The position numbers and the translations under genes were made by a program. From the NCBI RefSeq assembly GCF_017311415.1, contig NZ_JAEKIS010000001.1, positions 62,001 to 126,000 of the forward strand: a stretch of 64,000 nt of DNA. The letters run 5' to 3'. The notes under the pieces are model-generated. The model was not told the DNA's origin. It did not search any database and saw only the letters and a program-made list of their open reading frames with translations. Below are positions 7,932 to 17,151 of the stretch, piece by piece. Each line of letters starts with the position of its first letter. Position 1 is the first letter of the stretch. Source of the DNA: Salipiger abyssi. Lineage in GTDB: Bacteria; Pseudomonadota; Alphaproteobacteria; Rhodobacterales; Rhodobacteraceae.

Positions 7932-9988
7932 GCATCGCGCTCCCAGAACCGCAGCTTGCCGCAGGCCGAAAGAAAACTCCCTGCATCGTCGGCGCCTTCA
8001 ATCATATGCACACCCTCATCGGGTTCGGCATACACCGCCGCGTTCCAGAATTCTTCCTGCGCCGCGGCCGACAGCGCGATGAATTTCATGTGCGCATGGG
8101 CATCCGCAAGGAACGTCTTGGCGACATGCATTCCCGACAGCTTCTCAGCGCCTTCTTTGGAGGCTATGATCGCCACGGCATCGTAGAGTACCGATGGTGC
8201 GCCATCGAGTTTCTGGTCCGCCGGGATTTTCCGCCGCCGATTGGATGTAACCCCACCGACTTTTTCGGCGACCACCTCGACGATGGCGCCTGCCGCTTCG
8301 GCGGCTTCCTTCAGAGCGTCGAACAGCTTGGCATCGATCCCATCGGTCAATAGCACACCCAGCTTTCGACCCGCAAAGCTCTCAGGCGCGTTGGCGAGAA
8401 TACTGAGAGCGGGCGACGGATCGGTGTCGATAGGGCTCTTCGCCGGGGTCGCGGGTTCGGGGAGCTTCTCCATCCCAAGATCGTCCGCGACCGCTTCGGC
8501 CAAATCCGCGTCGATATTTCGAAGATGCGACACCACCCGCGCCCGAATGGCCTCCGCGTCGACCTTCGACAGCTCGAAGACAAGCGCATCGACGATGTGG
8601 CTCTGTTCGATATCGGTCTGGCTCAAATAGAATTGCCGCGCCTGGCTGTAGTGATCGGCGAAACTTTCCGACCGTACACGTTGCTTCGGACCCGCTTCCT
8701 CAGTCTCATAGGAACGGAAGCCGCGCTCGGGGTCTTCGCGCGGACCCAAACCATGACTGTTGGGTTCGTAGTTGGCACGTCCGACCGGGTTGTACATCGC
8801 CATATGGCCGTCCTGCTGCAGATGCGCGAACGGACATTTTGCTGCATTGATCGGAATGTGGTTGAAGTTCGGACTTCCCAGCCGCTTCAACTGCGTGTCG
8901 AGGTAGGAAAAGTTGCGGCCCTGAAGGAGAGGATCGTTCGAATGATCGATGCCGGGCACGATGTTGCCGGTCTGGAACGCGACCTGTTCCGTCTCGGCGA
9001 AGAAATTGTCGACCATCCTGTTCAAGGTCATCGTGCCGACAATTCTGACCGGCACGGCTTCTTCAGGAATGAGTTTCGTCGCATCCAAAACATCGAACGG
9101 AAAAGCGTCGGCAAAATCCTCGTCGAACACTTGGACGCCCAAATCCCATTGGGGATAGTTGCCCATCTGGATTGCATCCCACAGGTCGCGGCGATGGAAA
9201 TCGGGATCGGCGCCATTGATCTTGACGGCCTCGTCCCACAGCACCGACTGCATGCCCTGTTTCGGTTTCCAGTGGAACTTTACGAAGCTCGATTTGCCCT
9301 TGGCATTGACCAGCCGAAATGTGTGGACCCCGAACCCTTCCATGAAGCGGAATGACCGCGGGATCGTGCGATCCGACATGATCCACATCACCATGTGCAT
9401 CGCTTCGGGCATTAGCGAGATGAAGTCCCAAAAATTATCGTGGGCGGTTTGTGCCTGCGGGAAGCCGCGATCGGGTTCCTGTTTGGCGGCATGAATCAGG
9501 TCGGGAAACTTGATTGCGTCCTGGATGAAGAACACCGGGATGTTGTTGCCGACCAGATCCCAGTTTCCTTCCTTGGTGTAGAACTTGACGGCAAAGCCGC
9601 GGACGTCTCGTGCCAGATCCGGCGAACCCTTGTTACCCGCCACGGTCGAAAACCGGACGAAAACGTCTGTCTTCTCGCCGACCCGCTGGAAAATATCCGC
9701 GCGGCTGAGGTCGGACAGGGACTCTGTCAGTTCGAAGGTGCCGTGCGCGCCATAGCCCCGGGCATGGACGACGCGCTCGGGAATGCGTTCATGGTCAAAA
9801 TGAAAAAGCTTTTCGCGAAAGACCTGGTCTTCCAGCAGGTGCGGCCCACGCGTGGCAATCTTCAATGTATTCTGGTCGTCCGAGATCGGCATGCCGACCT
9901 GTGTCGTCATGACTTCAAGGTCGTCGCCCGCCGTCTGATGTGTTTCTCCGCCATTGCCGGTCAGGTTCTTGTTCTTGCGCTTTGTCAT
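7928..9988 (-). CDS. katE: Large-subunit (clade 2) haem catalase with C-terminal DJ-1/PfpI-like domain
   Basis: The protein has 686 residues, the HPII/KatE size class. The catalytic His is His75 ([13 protein letters not shown]), the distal Asn lies in [12 protein letters not shown] at about 147-158, and the proximal Tyr is in [12 protein letters not shown]. Residues after about 535 form the flavodoxin/PfpI-like domain typical of large catalases ([18 protein letters not shown]). The enzyme dismutates hydrogen peroxide in the cytoplasm. It is unusual here in overlapping a glycosyltransferase gene by 4 bp at each end; katE is normally monocistronic or paired with stress genes. Confidence 0.95.
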   Translation of the reverse strand: MTKRKNKNLTGNGGETHQTAGDDLEVMTTQVGMPISDDQNTLKIATRGPHLLEDQVFREKLFHFDHERIPERVVHARGYGAHGTFELTESLSDLSRADIFQRVGEKTDVFVRFSTVAGNKGSPDLARDVRGFAVKFYTKEGNWDLVGNNIPVFFIQDAIKFPDLIHAAKQEPDRGFPQAQTAHDNFWDFISLMPEAMHMVMWIMSDRTIPRSFRFMEGFGVHTFRLVNAKGKSSFVKFHWKPKQGMQSVLWDEAVKINGADPDFHRRDLWDAIQMGNYPQWDLGVQVFDEDFADAFPFDVLDATKLIPEEAVPVRIVGTMTLNRMVDNFFAETEQVAFQTGNIVPGIDHSNDPLLQGRNFSYLDTQLKRLGSPNFNHIPINAAKCPFAHLQQDGHMAMYNPVGRANYEPNSHGLGPREDPERGFRSYETEEAGPKQRVRSESFADHYSQARQFYLSQTDIEQSHIVDALVFELSKVDAEAIRARVVSHLRNIDADLAEAVADDLGMEKLPEPATPAKSPIDTDPSPALSILANAPESFAGRKLGVLLTDGIDAKLFDALKEAAEAAGAIVEVVAEKVGGVTSNRRRKIPADQKLDGAPSVLYDAVAIIASKEGAEKLSGMHVAKTFLADAHAHMKFIALSAAAQEEFWNAAVYAEPDEGVHMIEGADDAGSFLSACGKLRFWERDA

Positions 9989-11046
9989 GAGGCAATCCTT
10001 TCAGGGTGTGTCCGCGATGGTTCGGGACGAACTGGTTGAAGGGGTCTGCCTCCGAGCAGCGCCGACCACTGGGCGGTCACCGATGAGAGGCGAAAATCAG
10101 GACGCGCCTGGGCGCTGGGAGATGCGGGTTCGGCGGTCCGCCAATTTGCAATGCGTTCTGCGATCATCTCCGGATCACTGGTGTCGATGCACTGGCCTGA
10201 ATCCGAGGCGACCTCGTCGTTCGCCCCCAAGCCGCGCTGCAGCAGGCCGGGGCAACCGACGGCGTTGGCTTCCGCGATCACAAGTCCGAAGGTTTCGGCA
10301 AACTCGTCCTGGGGCGCGAAGAGGCAGAGTGCGCGCCGCATCCAGCGGATGAGATCACTATGCTCGAGCCGTCCCAGAGGCCGGATGCCCGCCGGAACCC
10401 GGCCGGTGGGCCAGGCCAGATAGCCTGGATCCGCGACGGCGAGCTTAAGGTGCGGAAATCGCTCTCGAAGCGCCTCGAAGCGTCGGAAAACCTGTCCCAG
10501 GCCCTTGTGCGGCGAACTGGCGAAGAGCAGCAGGTCCGGATCGCGAGGGGTGTCGTCAGGCGCCAAATGGTCGGCTATCGGGTTATAGATGAAGCGGATT
10601 GATGGCGCTTCGGCGCCAAGGAATTGTCTCAACCAGTCCGCATGGGTCTTGGAAACGCAGACGATCTGAATGTCGGCGGCTTTGAGTTCCGCCGCGAAAG
10701 ACCGATTGTGGCGGCCCGGAAACACATGCAACCAGCAAAGAACGCGCGCTTCAGGATGCGACCGCGCAAGTTTAAGCGCCACCTTCCAGGAATTGATCAC
10801 GACGATTGTCGCGGGCTCATTCGCCAAAGGGCGTTTGACGTCGAACCCGGCATAGCGCACGCCAGCTACCACCTCGTCGAGACTTTGGCGGACCCGCTGA
10901 TGCACGACGATTTGGCGGGTTTGCGCAAGGCGTTCGCAGACCTTCACCAAGGCCATTTCGGTGCCGCCCAGGCCCGTTAGAGCGCCCGGTACGCCGCTAT
11001 AGGGATGAGGCGCAAGCGGATCTACGAAGGCTACACCACCGCTCAC
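9985..11046 (-). CDS. Family 4-type glycosyltransferase (GTG start)
   Basis: From the GTG at 11046 the protein has 353 residues: [21 protein letters not shown], then [15 protein letters not shown] as the GT-B donor/acceptor loop. A C-terminal Rossmann half has [12 protein letters not shown] and the E-x7-E region [20 protein letters not shown] typical of retaining GT4 enzymes. The GTG is chosen because it overlaps the stop of the preceding gene (GTGA) and has GGAGGAGG six bases upstream; an earlier in-frame start at 11088 lacks this. It is coupled to catalase downstream. Confidence 0.85.
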   Translation of the reverse strand: MSGGVAFVDPLAPHPYSGVPGALTGLGGTEMALVKVCERLAQTRQIVVHQRVRQSLDEVVAGVRYAGFDVKRPLANEPATIVVINSWKVALKLARSHPEARVLCWLHVFPGRHNRSFAAELKAADIQIVCVSKTHADWLRQFLGAEAPSIRFIYNPIADHLAPDDTPRDPDLLLFASSPHKGLGQVFRRFEALRERFPHLKLAVADPGYLAWPTGRVPAGIRPLGRLEHSDLIRWMRRALCLFAPQDEFAETFGLVIAEANAVGCPGLLQRGLGANDEVASDSGQCIDTSDPEMIAERIANWRTAEPASPSAQARPDFRLSSVTAQWSALLGGRPLQPVRPEPSRTHPERIAS

Positions 11047-11957
11047 GCAACCTCCTCCACCCGCCGAAGCTGAAGGCGCTCCAACCATTCAGGATTGCAA
11101 AGATCGGGGTTGGTGCAAGAGCCTATCTGGACACCCGAGAGGTCGATCGGCACCGGCGCTATCTCGCGTGTAGCAAACCATCGCTCGACTACATCCCACA
11201 CACGTTTTCTGTCCGCCAGTCGGCGGTGACTGTCATAGTCGGTGGCGCCCTGCTGTGTGAGGCTGTCCGGGGTTTCGATCTTGGTCAGCAGAATTTCCGG
11301 GATCACCCAGATGACCTCGCCCGCCATGATGAGCCGGTTGCGGAACTCCCGGTCTTCTTCGATGCAATCGGAAAACCCGCCGAGCTGATCGAACACGGAA
11401 CGATGGAAGAGCCCCGAATTGACGTGTGTCCAGTCGCCGGGAACGCCGGCAGCCATCTGCAAATTCGGAAAGAAGTCGTCGACAATTGACAAAGTGCGGC
11501 GAATTTCGACCCGTTCGCCGTTCGGAAGGATCAGTTCGTGATGGGTGAAGACCGCGCCGACCTGTATCTGTGTTTCCGTCTCGCGCCCGGCCAATCGCCA
11601 GTTCAGGCATGGATGGGCCCCGATGCTCTCATTCCCGATGACACGCGCCTGACGCATCACCTTGTCCCTGTGCGGAACGTCATCGGAATCATGGAACGTC
11701 ACGGCATCGCCTTGCGACAGGACGATAGCGACATTCTTGGCTTGGGCCGTGCCGACGTTGGATGCGAGTCTCACACCCACGAACCGGGGATGGTCCGCGA
11801 AGCGTGCGATCACCTCCTCTGTCGCGTCGGTCGAGCCATCATCGACGACCATGACGGTCGTCGCCGGATGTGACTGCCCGAGCCCCGCTTCGATCGCCAA
11901 AGACAGATTGTGCGCGCGATTGTAAGTCGGAATGACAATGGTGACGTGGGGAAGCAT
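11043..11957 (-). CDS. Family 2 glycosyltransferase
   Basis: The protein has 304 residues and is a classic GT2: VTIVIPTYNRAHNLSLAIEA at the N-terminus, VVDDGSTD at 38-44, and the metal-binding FHDSDD ending at residue 93. The acceptor-side acidic motif is in GGFSDCIEEDREFRNRLI. It has no transmembrane helices. A Cys-containing tail (GSCTNPDLCNPEWL) is unlike ordinary members. It starts 9 bp after the cellulose-synthase-like gene and ends in a GTGA overlap with the GT4 gene. Confidence 0.87.
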   Translation of the reverse strand: MLPHVTIVIPTYNRAHNLSLAIEAGLGQSHPATTVMVVDDGSTDATEEVIARFADHPRFVGVRLASNVGTAQAKNVAIVLSQGDAVTFHDSDDVPHRDKVMRQARVIGNESIGAHPCLNWRLAGRETETQIQVGAVFTHHELILPNGERVEIRRTLSIVDDFFPNLQMAAGVPGDWTHVNSGLFHRSVFDQLGGFSDCIEEDREFRNRLIMAGEVIWVIPEILLTKIETPDSLTQQGATDYDSHRRLADRKRVWDVVERWFATREIAPVPIDLSGVQIGSCTNPDLCNPEWLERLQLRRVEEVA

Positions 11958-11966
11958 GACGGTCTC

Positions 11967-13550
11967 CTAGGATGCTCGAAGCGACGCGCGGTAGGCCGCA
12001 AGCCGTGCTTGAGTGCTGAGTGAAAGCGGGTAGGGCAGGGCCAGCAGCGCTCCGCCGACTAATCCCGAAATTGGCAGTCCGGGTACCAACAGCAGCAGGA
12101 CGCCACCGACGGCCATGGCAGGCAGAACCGCACCCACACCTTTGGAGGCTTCACAGCCGTCTTTCGGTGTGCGGCGGAAGCCACGCTGCAACCCCAGCAG
12201 AGCATCGATCGTGCCGAGCGCCGAAGGAGCCAGCAAGGACACTCTTGCCGCCAAAGCGGCAAGAATTGTCGGCCTGTTCGCACCCTCTCGTCGTGCAGTG
12301 GAGACGAACAGGGGAAGGGTGGAAGAGAGATAAACAAGCAGGATGCCCACCCCGGAAAAGGAGATCATAGGCCGCACGGAATCGCCCTGAAATCCGAGCG
12401 ATAGCGCAAGTCCACCACCGATAAGCCCTGCCGACAGGGGCAAACCGAAATTGGCCCAAGCGGTCAGCTGGGAAAGGACGTGGAGCGCGGACCGAAGACT
12501 CAAGCCGGAAAAACCTTTCATCGCGGTGCGGACGTTCCCACTCGCCCAGCGATAGCGCTGCGAGGCGAGGCCGCTCATGTCGAGCGGCATGATGCCGCGA
12601 CCAACGACCCGATCGACAAATCGCCCCCTATAGCCCCGCCGTCTGAGCCTCAGTCCCAGTTCGGCGTCCTCGGTCAGGGTCTTGTCGTTCCAGCCGCCGG
12701 CTTCCACGAGAGCGTCCCGCCGGATGACGCTGAGCGTTCCGGTGAGCAGCATGGCGCCGGCGCCGTCGGCCTGGCGGGCATGGCGTAGAAAATAGTCCGC
12801 GAGTTCCAGAGAGATCCCCCGTGCCGGCTCGGCCGTGTTCCGATATGCCTGCGGAAATTGGATGAAATCGTCATCGCTTCGCGCGATCTCCTCGGCCGCC
12901 AGGGCGAGGAAACCTGGCGAGGCCTCATAATCGGCATCCAGAACCACGACATGCGTCGCCTCTGGATCCGTTCGGGCGAGAGCGATGTTCAGCGCACCCG
13001 CTTTCGCACCCGCCACGTTGTCCTCATGGAAGAACCGAAAACGGCGTCCCAGACGCTGGCAGAGTTCCTGTACAGGACGCCATTGCGCCGGGTCCGCCGT
13101 ATTGTTGTGTAGCACGATGACTTCGAATTCTGGCGCGTCCGTCTGCTCCGACAATGCCAAGAGTGTGCGTGTGACGAGAGGTGCCGGCTCGCAATAGGTC
13201 GCAATGTGCACCGAAAAGCGCGCAGGACCTCGAGCATGCGAAGGGCGACCGTCGCTAGGCTGACCTGAGGTCGTAGCGCTTGCCAAAACAGAGAGAAGGA
13301 CCAAGCCGATCTGGCCACAGAGCGCAAGACCAACAAGTAAAAAAACAACCGCCGGCGAGACTAGGCTCAGCGTCACGATAACAAAAAACAATGCTCGGCT
13401 GTCCAGCCTGACCATCCTTAGTGCTCCTGATGGGGACATCTGTGGCAAGAGAAACATAGCTGCTTGCGGCCGCTCGCCTACTGACTGTTTCCCCAACATT
13501 TGTTGGGTCGTCGGTGCGGCCTTGCGAGACTCTGCACTATCGGTTTTCAA
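11967..13550 (-). CDS. Membrane glycosyltransferase family 2 (cellulose-synthase-like)
   Basis: The protein has 527 residues. Two N-terminal membrane helices (about 52-92) precede a GT2 catalytic domain with LDADYEASPG (Asp205, Asp207), TED at 293-295 and QRYRW at 331-335, the D-D-D-QxxRW signature of processive or lipid-linked transferases. Several more helices follow from about 355 to 515. It is the first gene of the operon, so it probably commits the glycan or glycolipid at the inner membrane. The 260 bp upstream separate it from the divergent histidine kinase. I found no clear EcfG-type promoter (GGAAC-N17-CGTT) there. Confidence 0.87.
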   Translation of the reverse strand: MKTDSAESRKAAPTTQQMLGKQSVGERPQAAMFLLPQMSPSGALRMVRLDSRALFFVIVTLSLVSPAVVFLLVGLALCGQIGLVLLSVLASATTSGQPSDGRPSHARGPARFSVHIATYCEPAPLVTRTLLALSEQTDAPEFEVIVLHNNTADPAQWRPVQELCQRLGRRFRFFHEDNVAGAKAGALNIALARTDPEATHVVVLDADYEASPGFLALAAEEIARSDDDFIQFPQAYRNTAEPARGISLELADYFLRHARQADGAGAMLLTGTLSVIRRDALVEAGGWNDKTLTEDAELGLRLRRRGYRGRFVDRVVGRGIMPLDMSGLASQRYRWASGNVRTAMKGFSGLSLRSALHVLSQLTAWANFGLPLSAGLIGGGLALSLGFQGDSVRPMISFSGVGILLVYLSSTLPLFVSTARREGANRPTILAALAARVSLLAPSALGTIDALLGLQRGFRRTPKDGCEASKGVGAVLPAMAVGGVLLLLVPGLPISGLVGGALLALPYPLSLSTQARLAAYRASLRAS

Positions 13551-13812
13551 ACGTTGACCCTTCCGAAACGCTAAGCCACTGGCCCAGCGCCTAACCGGCC
13601 TTTTCGGCGCAGGATCATTGATGCTCGGTGTCGTCCTATGGTTACTGTGAGGGCAGACGCCTCACCGACTTGCCGTTTGGGTGACGAACCGCTCTACCCC
13701 AGCGATTGGTAGAGACCACCCACCAAGCGCTGTGGTGAACAGCTTGGCTCCGTTGGCAGAACTGGAATACTGTCGCGTCACCGCGGGCAAGCAGCGAGTT
13801 TTGAGTTAAGAA

Positions 13813-14877
13813 GTGGGGCCACTTGCGACATCTTATGCAGATTCACATCGCATCATTCGGGAACGAACGGGCGTGAAACGTCTGGCCAAATACGACTTCG
13901 TGTCTGAGTTCCAGCCAGGTCCATCAAGGCTGGGCGCACAACTTCTGTTCGGAGCCGCCTTTGCAGTGGGCATGATTGGATTGCGCAGTGCTTTGGACGT
14001 GGTTGTTCCGACCGCCGGTCCGTTCGCATTGGTCTATCCGACCGTTCTCCTCGCAACGCTTTACGGCCATTGGCAAGCGGGGATCGCAGCGTTCGGGCTG
14101 AGCTTCTTATGGGCGTGGTTCTTCGTATTGCCGACGGCGCATTCGTTCTATTTTGAGGTCTCGACCGATCCGGCACGGGTCGCGATCAACGCGAGCGCGG
14201 CGCTCATTGTCCTCGTTTTCGCAGATACATTTCGACGCGCCGTCCAGTCTGCGATCGGTGAACGTGACAAGGAGATCGAGAGGCGAAATGTTCTACTTCA
14301 GGAATTAGACCACCGGACGAAAAACAACTTCGCCCTCGCAGTGAGCCTCCTCCAGCAGCAGAAACGAGGGGAGGGACATGAATCTCACCGACAATCCCTC
14401 GACCAAGCGATCGGCCGTCTACACTCCTTCGCGCAAGCCTATGCTAATCTCGCGGAAACCCAGGGCGAGGGCGCGGTCGTTGCCATGCAGCCTTACCTCA
14501 ACGACATCGTGTCGAAGAGCGGACAAGCTCTGTTTGGCGACAATATCAGCGTCGTTGTTGAAACGGAGGAATACGAATTGCCCCGTGAGGTCGCGGTCGC
14601 AATCGGGCTCTTTGCGAATGAAGCCCTCACGAATTGCGCGAAATACGCGTTTCCGGAGGGTCGTGCCGGAACGGTTACCGTTCGCTTTGAAGGAAACGGG
14701 CATGGCTGGCTTCTGGAGATAGCTGATGACGGGGTAGGTAGCGCTGAAACTATCCCCGTTGCTTCCACCGGGATCGGAACGAAACTCATGAAGGCTTTTG
14801 CTGTCCAAGCGTGTGGCAGATATGAACTGGAGGTGACCAACGAGGGACGCTTGGTCAGATTAACGAACCGATCGTGA
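13813..14877 (+). CDS. Membrane sensor histidine kinase, HisKA_2/HWE type with DUF4118-like sensor
   Basis: The protein has up to 354 residues from a GTG at 13813; a GTG at 13873 is an alternative. Three or four membrane helices lie between about 42 and 140 (LLFGAAFAVGMIGL, FALVYPTVLLATLYGHWQAG), like the DUF4118 sensor. The phosphoacceptor is His167 in LQELDHRTKNNFALAVSLLQQQ, typical of HisKA_2 kinases of alphaproteobacterial general stress and light pathways. An HATPase domain follows (ALTNCAKYAF, ADDGVGSA). There is no response regulator or EcfG/PhyR gene beside it. Divergent placement makes it a candidate regulator of the glycosyltransferase/catalase operon. Confidence 0.85.
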   Translation: MGPLATSYADSHRIIRERTGVKRLAKYDFVSEFQPGPSRLGAQLLFGAAFAVGMIGLRSALDVVVPTAGPFALVYPTVLLATLYGHWQAGIAAFGLSFLWAWFFVLPTAHSFYFEVSTDPARVAINASAALIVLVFADTFRRAVQSAIGERDKEIERRNVLLQELDHRTKNNFALAVSLLQQQKRGEGHESHRQSLDQAIGRLHSFAQAYANLAETQGEGAVVAMQPYLNDIVSKSGQALFGDNISVVVETEEYELPREVAVAIGLFANEALTNCAKYAFPEGRAGTVTVRFEGNGHGWLLEIADDGVGSAETIPVASTGIGTKLMKAFAVQACGRYELEVTNEGRLVRLTNRS

Positions 14878-15159
14878 GTTGACCCCATCGAGTGGTTCCG
14901 GGTTAAATGCTAATGCATGGTCGGCCTCCGATCTATGCGGATGAAGGTCTCCGGTGCCGGTGTCCGATATCCAAGAGCGCTATATCCAAAAGCGTTATGC
15001 GGTCGAGCGGTGTTGTAGAGTCAGGACTTTGGAAATGGGGGCGTTCCAGTCAAGAGTTTTCGCGCAGGTCGAATGCCCCGCCTAACCGCGGTTTTGTCCT
15101 TATAGGCGTTGATCGGTTTCCCTGTTCGGCGGCCTTCTTTTGCGATCGACCCGGGTGCA

Positions 15160-15464
15160 TGCTTCGGTCCGTGGTCGGCGCGGTGGCCGCCAACATGATG
15201 CTGGTTCCATGCCTGTTCACAGTCTACGAAGGGGGCGGCCACCCGCCGCTGTTTAACATTGGACCGCAGGCGGATCCGTCGCCCTGTCTGGTCGAGCAGG
15301 CGGTCAACGCGCGGCTCGACGCGACGCTGGCGGAGGCCGAGGCACGGCTGCTGGCCCAATTCGCTGCGATCACGGTGGAGGAGGTCGCCCAGGATTTCGA
15401 GCGTCGTTTCGAAGAAAGCGGCCATACGGTGCCGTTCCCCTGGCACGGCGCGACGGGGGAATGA
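15160..15464 (+). CDS. Hypothetical secreted protein (about 100 aa)
   Basis: From the ATG at 15160 a frame of 101 residues begins with a signal-like MLRSVVGAVAANMMLVPCLF. A charged helix follows (VNARLDATLAEAEARLLAQFAA, EEVAQDFERRFEE) and the end is VPFPWHGATGE. Third-position GC is high and the composition is protein-like, but there is no strong ribosome binding site and I recognise no family. The frame is open further upstream; that part is not convincing. Confidence 0.4.
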
Positions 15465-15537
15465 TCGGTGGGGGCACTATGTATGCCGAGATTGGGGCAA
15501 TGGGAGCCACCAGAGGTCATTTCCAGATGTGCTAAGG

Positions 15538-16593
15538 CTAGGCGACCCTACTTGCCGCGAGCGCATGGAGACCCTCCGGGCGGATGTGGGTGTAGCGGCG
15601 CAGCATTTTCCAGTCCTTGTGCCCGGTGACAAGGGCAACCTGTTCAATGGTGAAGCCTGCCTCGAACAGTCGACCGGTCGCTTCGTGGCGCAGATCATGA
15701 AAATGCAAATCCTCGATGCCCAGGGTGCGGCAGACCCGGCGGAATGCCGTGCCGATTGAGCGTCCGTTGTAAGGGAAGATTCTGCCGCGACTGCCCACCA
15801 GTGCACGTTGTTCTTCGATCAACGCACAGGGGTCGTAACCGGAAACCGAAAGCAGAGGGATGCGTTGGTCGTTGCCCGTCTTGCGGCGAGGGTCTTTGCG
15901 GTCCCGGATGAGCAGCATTTTGGTTCGAGGGTTGTAGTCTTCCCATCGCGCCCGAGAGATTTCATCTTGTCGCATGGCCGTCGCGATGGCGAAACGAACG
16001 ACGCGCGCTATGGGGATGAACTGTCGTGGGTTGCTTTCAAGCGCCTTCAGGATCGCGTCGATCTCCTCTTCGCTCGGCCGACGATCCCGTTCGTTGCCTT
16101 TGCCCACCAGTCCGAGCCGGGTGAGCGCAATCCGAGCGAGATCGACTCCTTCGGTTGGTGCGATGATGCCGTGAACGGCGGCAGCATGCGAAAGGATCGT
16201 CTTGATGTATCCGAGGTCGATGCCAACCGTTACCGGGCCGGCCCCTTCTTTGGCGCGCTGACGACCGAACTCGACGAGCTTTTCCCGGCCGAGCTCGGCG
16301 GGTTTCAACGCCCCGAGGCGTAGCGCAAGAAAATCCAGGCTCGCGGCTTTCGACCTACCGAGCGTTCTCCCGACTTCCGCCAGATCCGCTCTGTGAAGAT
16401 CGATGAGGTCTCCGAATGTCTTGGCCGTGGCAACGCGAGTGTGTATAGGTTCCCCCCGATCGATCTTGCCCTCAATGGTCCGCGCCCAAAGCTCCGCGTC
16501 ACCGCGGCGCAGGAAGGATTCACTGATGTAGTGCCCTTTGCGTCTGACCTGGACTCGCCAGGAGCCCGAAGGAAGCTTTGATATGGTCGCCAT
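15538..16593 (-). CDS. Tyrosine recombinase / phage-type integrase
   Basis: The protein has 351 residues. An N-terminal arm-binding-like beta segment (SGSWRVQVRRKGHYISESF) and SAM-like core-binding region precede the catalytic domain. Arg208 lies in TAMRQDEISRARW, HxxR in FHDLRHEA (His299, Arg302), His325 in TGHKDW, and nucleophile Tyr334 in LRRYTHI. All catalytic residues are present, so the enzyme may be active. No tRNA gene was seen beside it. It sits next to a patch of truncated genes (16979-18487), which suggests that this was an integration hot spot. Confidence 0.92.
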   Translation of the reverse strand: MATISKLPSGSWRVQVRRKGHYISESFLRRGDAELWARTIEGKIDRGEPIHTRVATAKTFGDLIDLHRADLAEVGRTLGRSKAASLDFLALRLGALKPAELGREKLVEFGRQRAKEGAGPVTVGIDLGYIKTILSHAAAVHGIIAPTEGVDLARIALTRLGLVGKGNERDRRPSEEEIDAILKALESNPRQFIPIARVVRFAIATAMRQDEISRARWEDYNPRTKMLLIRDRKDPRRKTGNDQRIPLLSVSGYDPCALIEEQRALVGSRGRIFPYNGRSIGTAFRRVCRTLGIEDLHFHDLRHEATGRLFEAGFTIEQVALVTGHKDWKMLRRYTHIRPEGLHALAASRVA

Positions 16594-16993
16594 TTCGTGT
16601 GCTCTATGTGTGCAGTGCGCGGTCGAAACGTGGCGAAAAGGGGCGTATTGGGTCGTAAATTAGAGTGCACACGCCGCCGCGCAATGAGTTGATACTACTA
16701 GAAAAATGACGAAATATCAAGCACATAGACTTACCATTGCGCCTATGATTGGATGGATGAATTTCTATGTGATTGGGGCCCTTGGGTTGATTGTTGCAGT
16801 TGTTCTTTCGTTTCAGTCTGGGGGACTTGAGAACGACGGCGGAGCAAGGACGAGGAAATCTGCTCTGAGCCGGTAATCGGCTACTCGCAGCGCGGTGGCA
16901 AAATCGGGATGCAGATTGCTTCATCTGATACGATCATTTTTTCGACCGGCATACCGACATCGCGTGGGGCCCCCTGATCGGAAGCGAACTAGA
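16594..16993. other. 400-bp spacer upstream of integrase with one possible micro-ORF
   Basis: This stretch lies between the integrase start and the truncated repeat copy. It is AT-richer than its surroundings in 16680-16830. Apart from a possible 43-codon membrane peptide (listed separately) I see no gene, tRNA or clear terminator. It may hold the integrase promoter and attachment core, but no direct repeat was recognised. Confidence 0.4.
16745..16876 (+). CDS. Possible small single-helix membrane protein (43 aa)
   Basis: An ATG at 16745 opens MIGWMNFYVIGALGLIVAVV with a hydrophobic stretch of about 20 residues, followed by a hydrophilic basic tail ending ARTRKSALSR. This is one membrane helix with positive residues after it. 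There is no good ribosome binding site, and a frame of this size could be chance; it is listed only because the composition is membrane-protein-like. Confidence 0.25.
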   Translation: MIGWMNFYVIGALGLIVAVVLSFQSGGLENDGGARTRKSALSR

Positions 16994-17151
16994 ATGACCA
17001 GCAAGCCACCCCCGTTGAGCAGACCAGATGGCCGCTTTGAAGTTTCTCGGGAACAGCTCTTCGAAGAGGTTTGGGAAACGCCGATCCTTCATTTGGCTGA
17101 GAAGTATGCCGTCTCAGGGTCGTACCTGGCTCGAGTGTGCACGGTGTTGCG
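16979..17151 (+). repeat. Direct repeat, left copy (173 bp; partner 45127-45299)
   Basis: This segment matches 45127-45299 with about eight mismatches by eye and no gaps. It includes ten bases before the ATG, the start codon and the first 52 codons of the gene that is complete at 45142. Similarity stops abruptly at 17151, where an unrelated methyltransferase reading frame on the other strand begins. Same-strand copies 28 kb apart could recombine to delete or duplicate the interval. Confidence 0.9.
16994..17151 (+). pseudogene. 5' fragment of the unknown HTH-like gene found whole at 45142
   Basis: The fragment reads MTSKPPPLSRPDGRFEVSRE and then QLFEEVWETPILHLAEKYAV, as in the full-length protein. 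The family continues with VPRPPVGYWQ after VCTVLR, but here the frame turns into FSCAALRRNPGF and stops at 17215. Only the N-terminal helix-turn-helix-like part is left. Confidence 0.8.

Noticed and set aside
6747-8186. Plus-strand open frame of 479 codons
   Set aside because: It is antisense to the GT2 and catalase genes, which have full catalytic motifs.
13551-13812. EcfG promoter for the glycan/catalase operon
   Set aside because: No GGAAC-N16/17-CGTT match on the minus strand; only unrelated AACG words.
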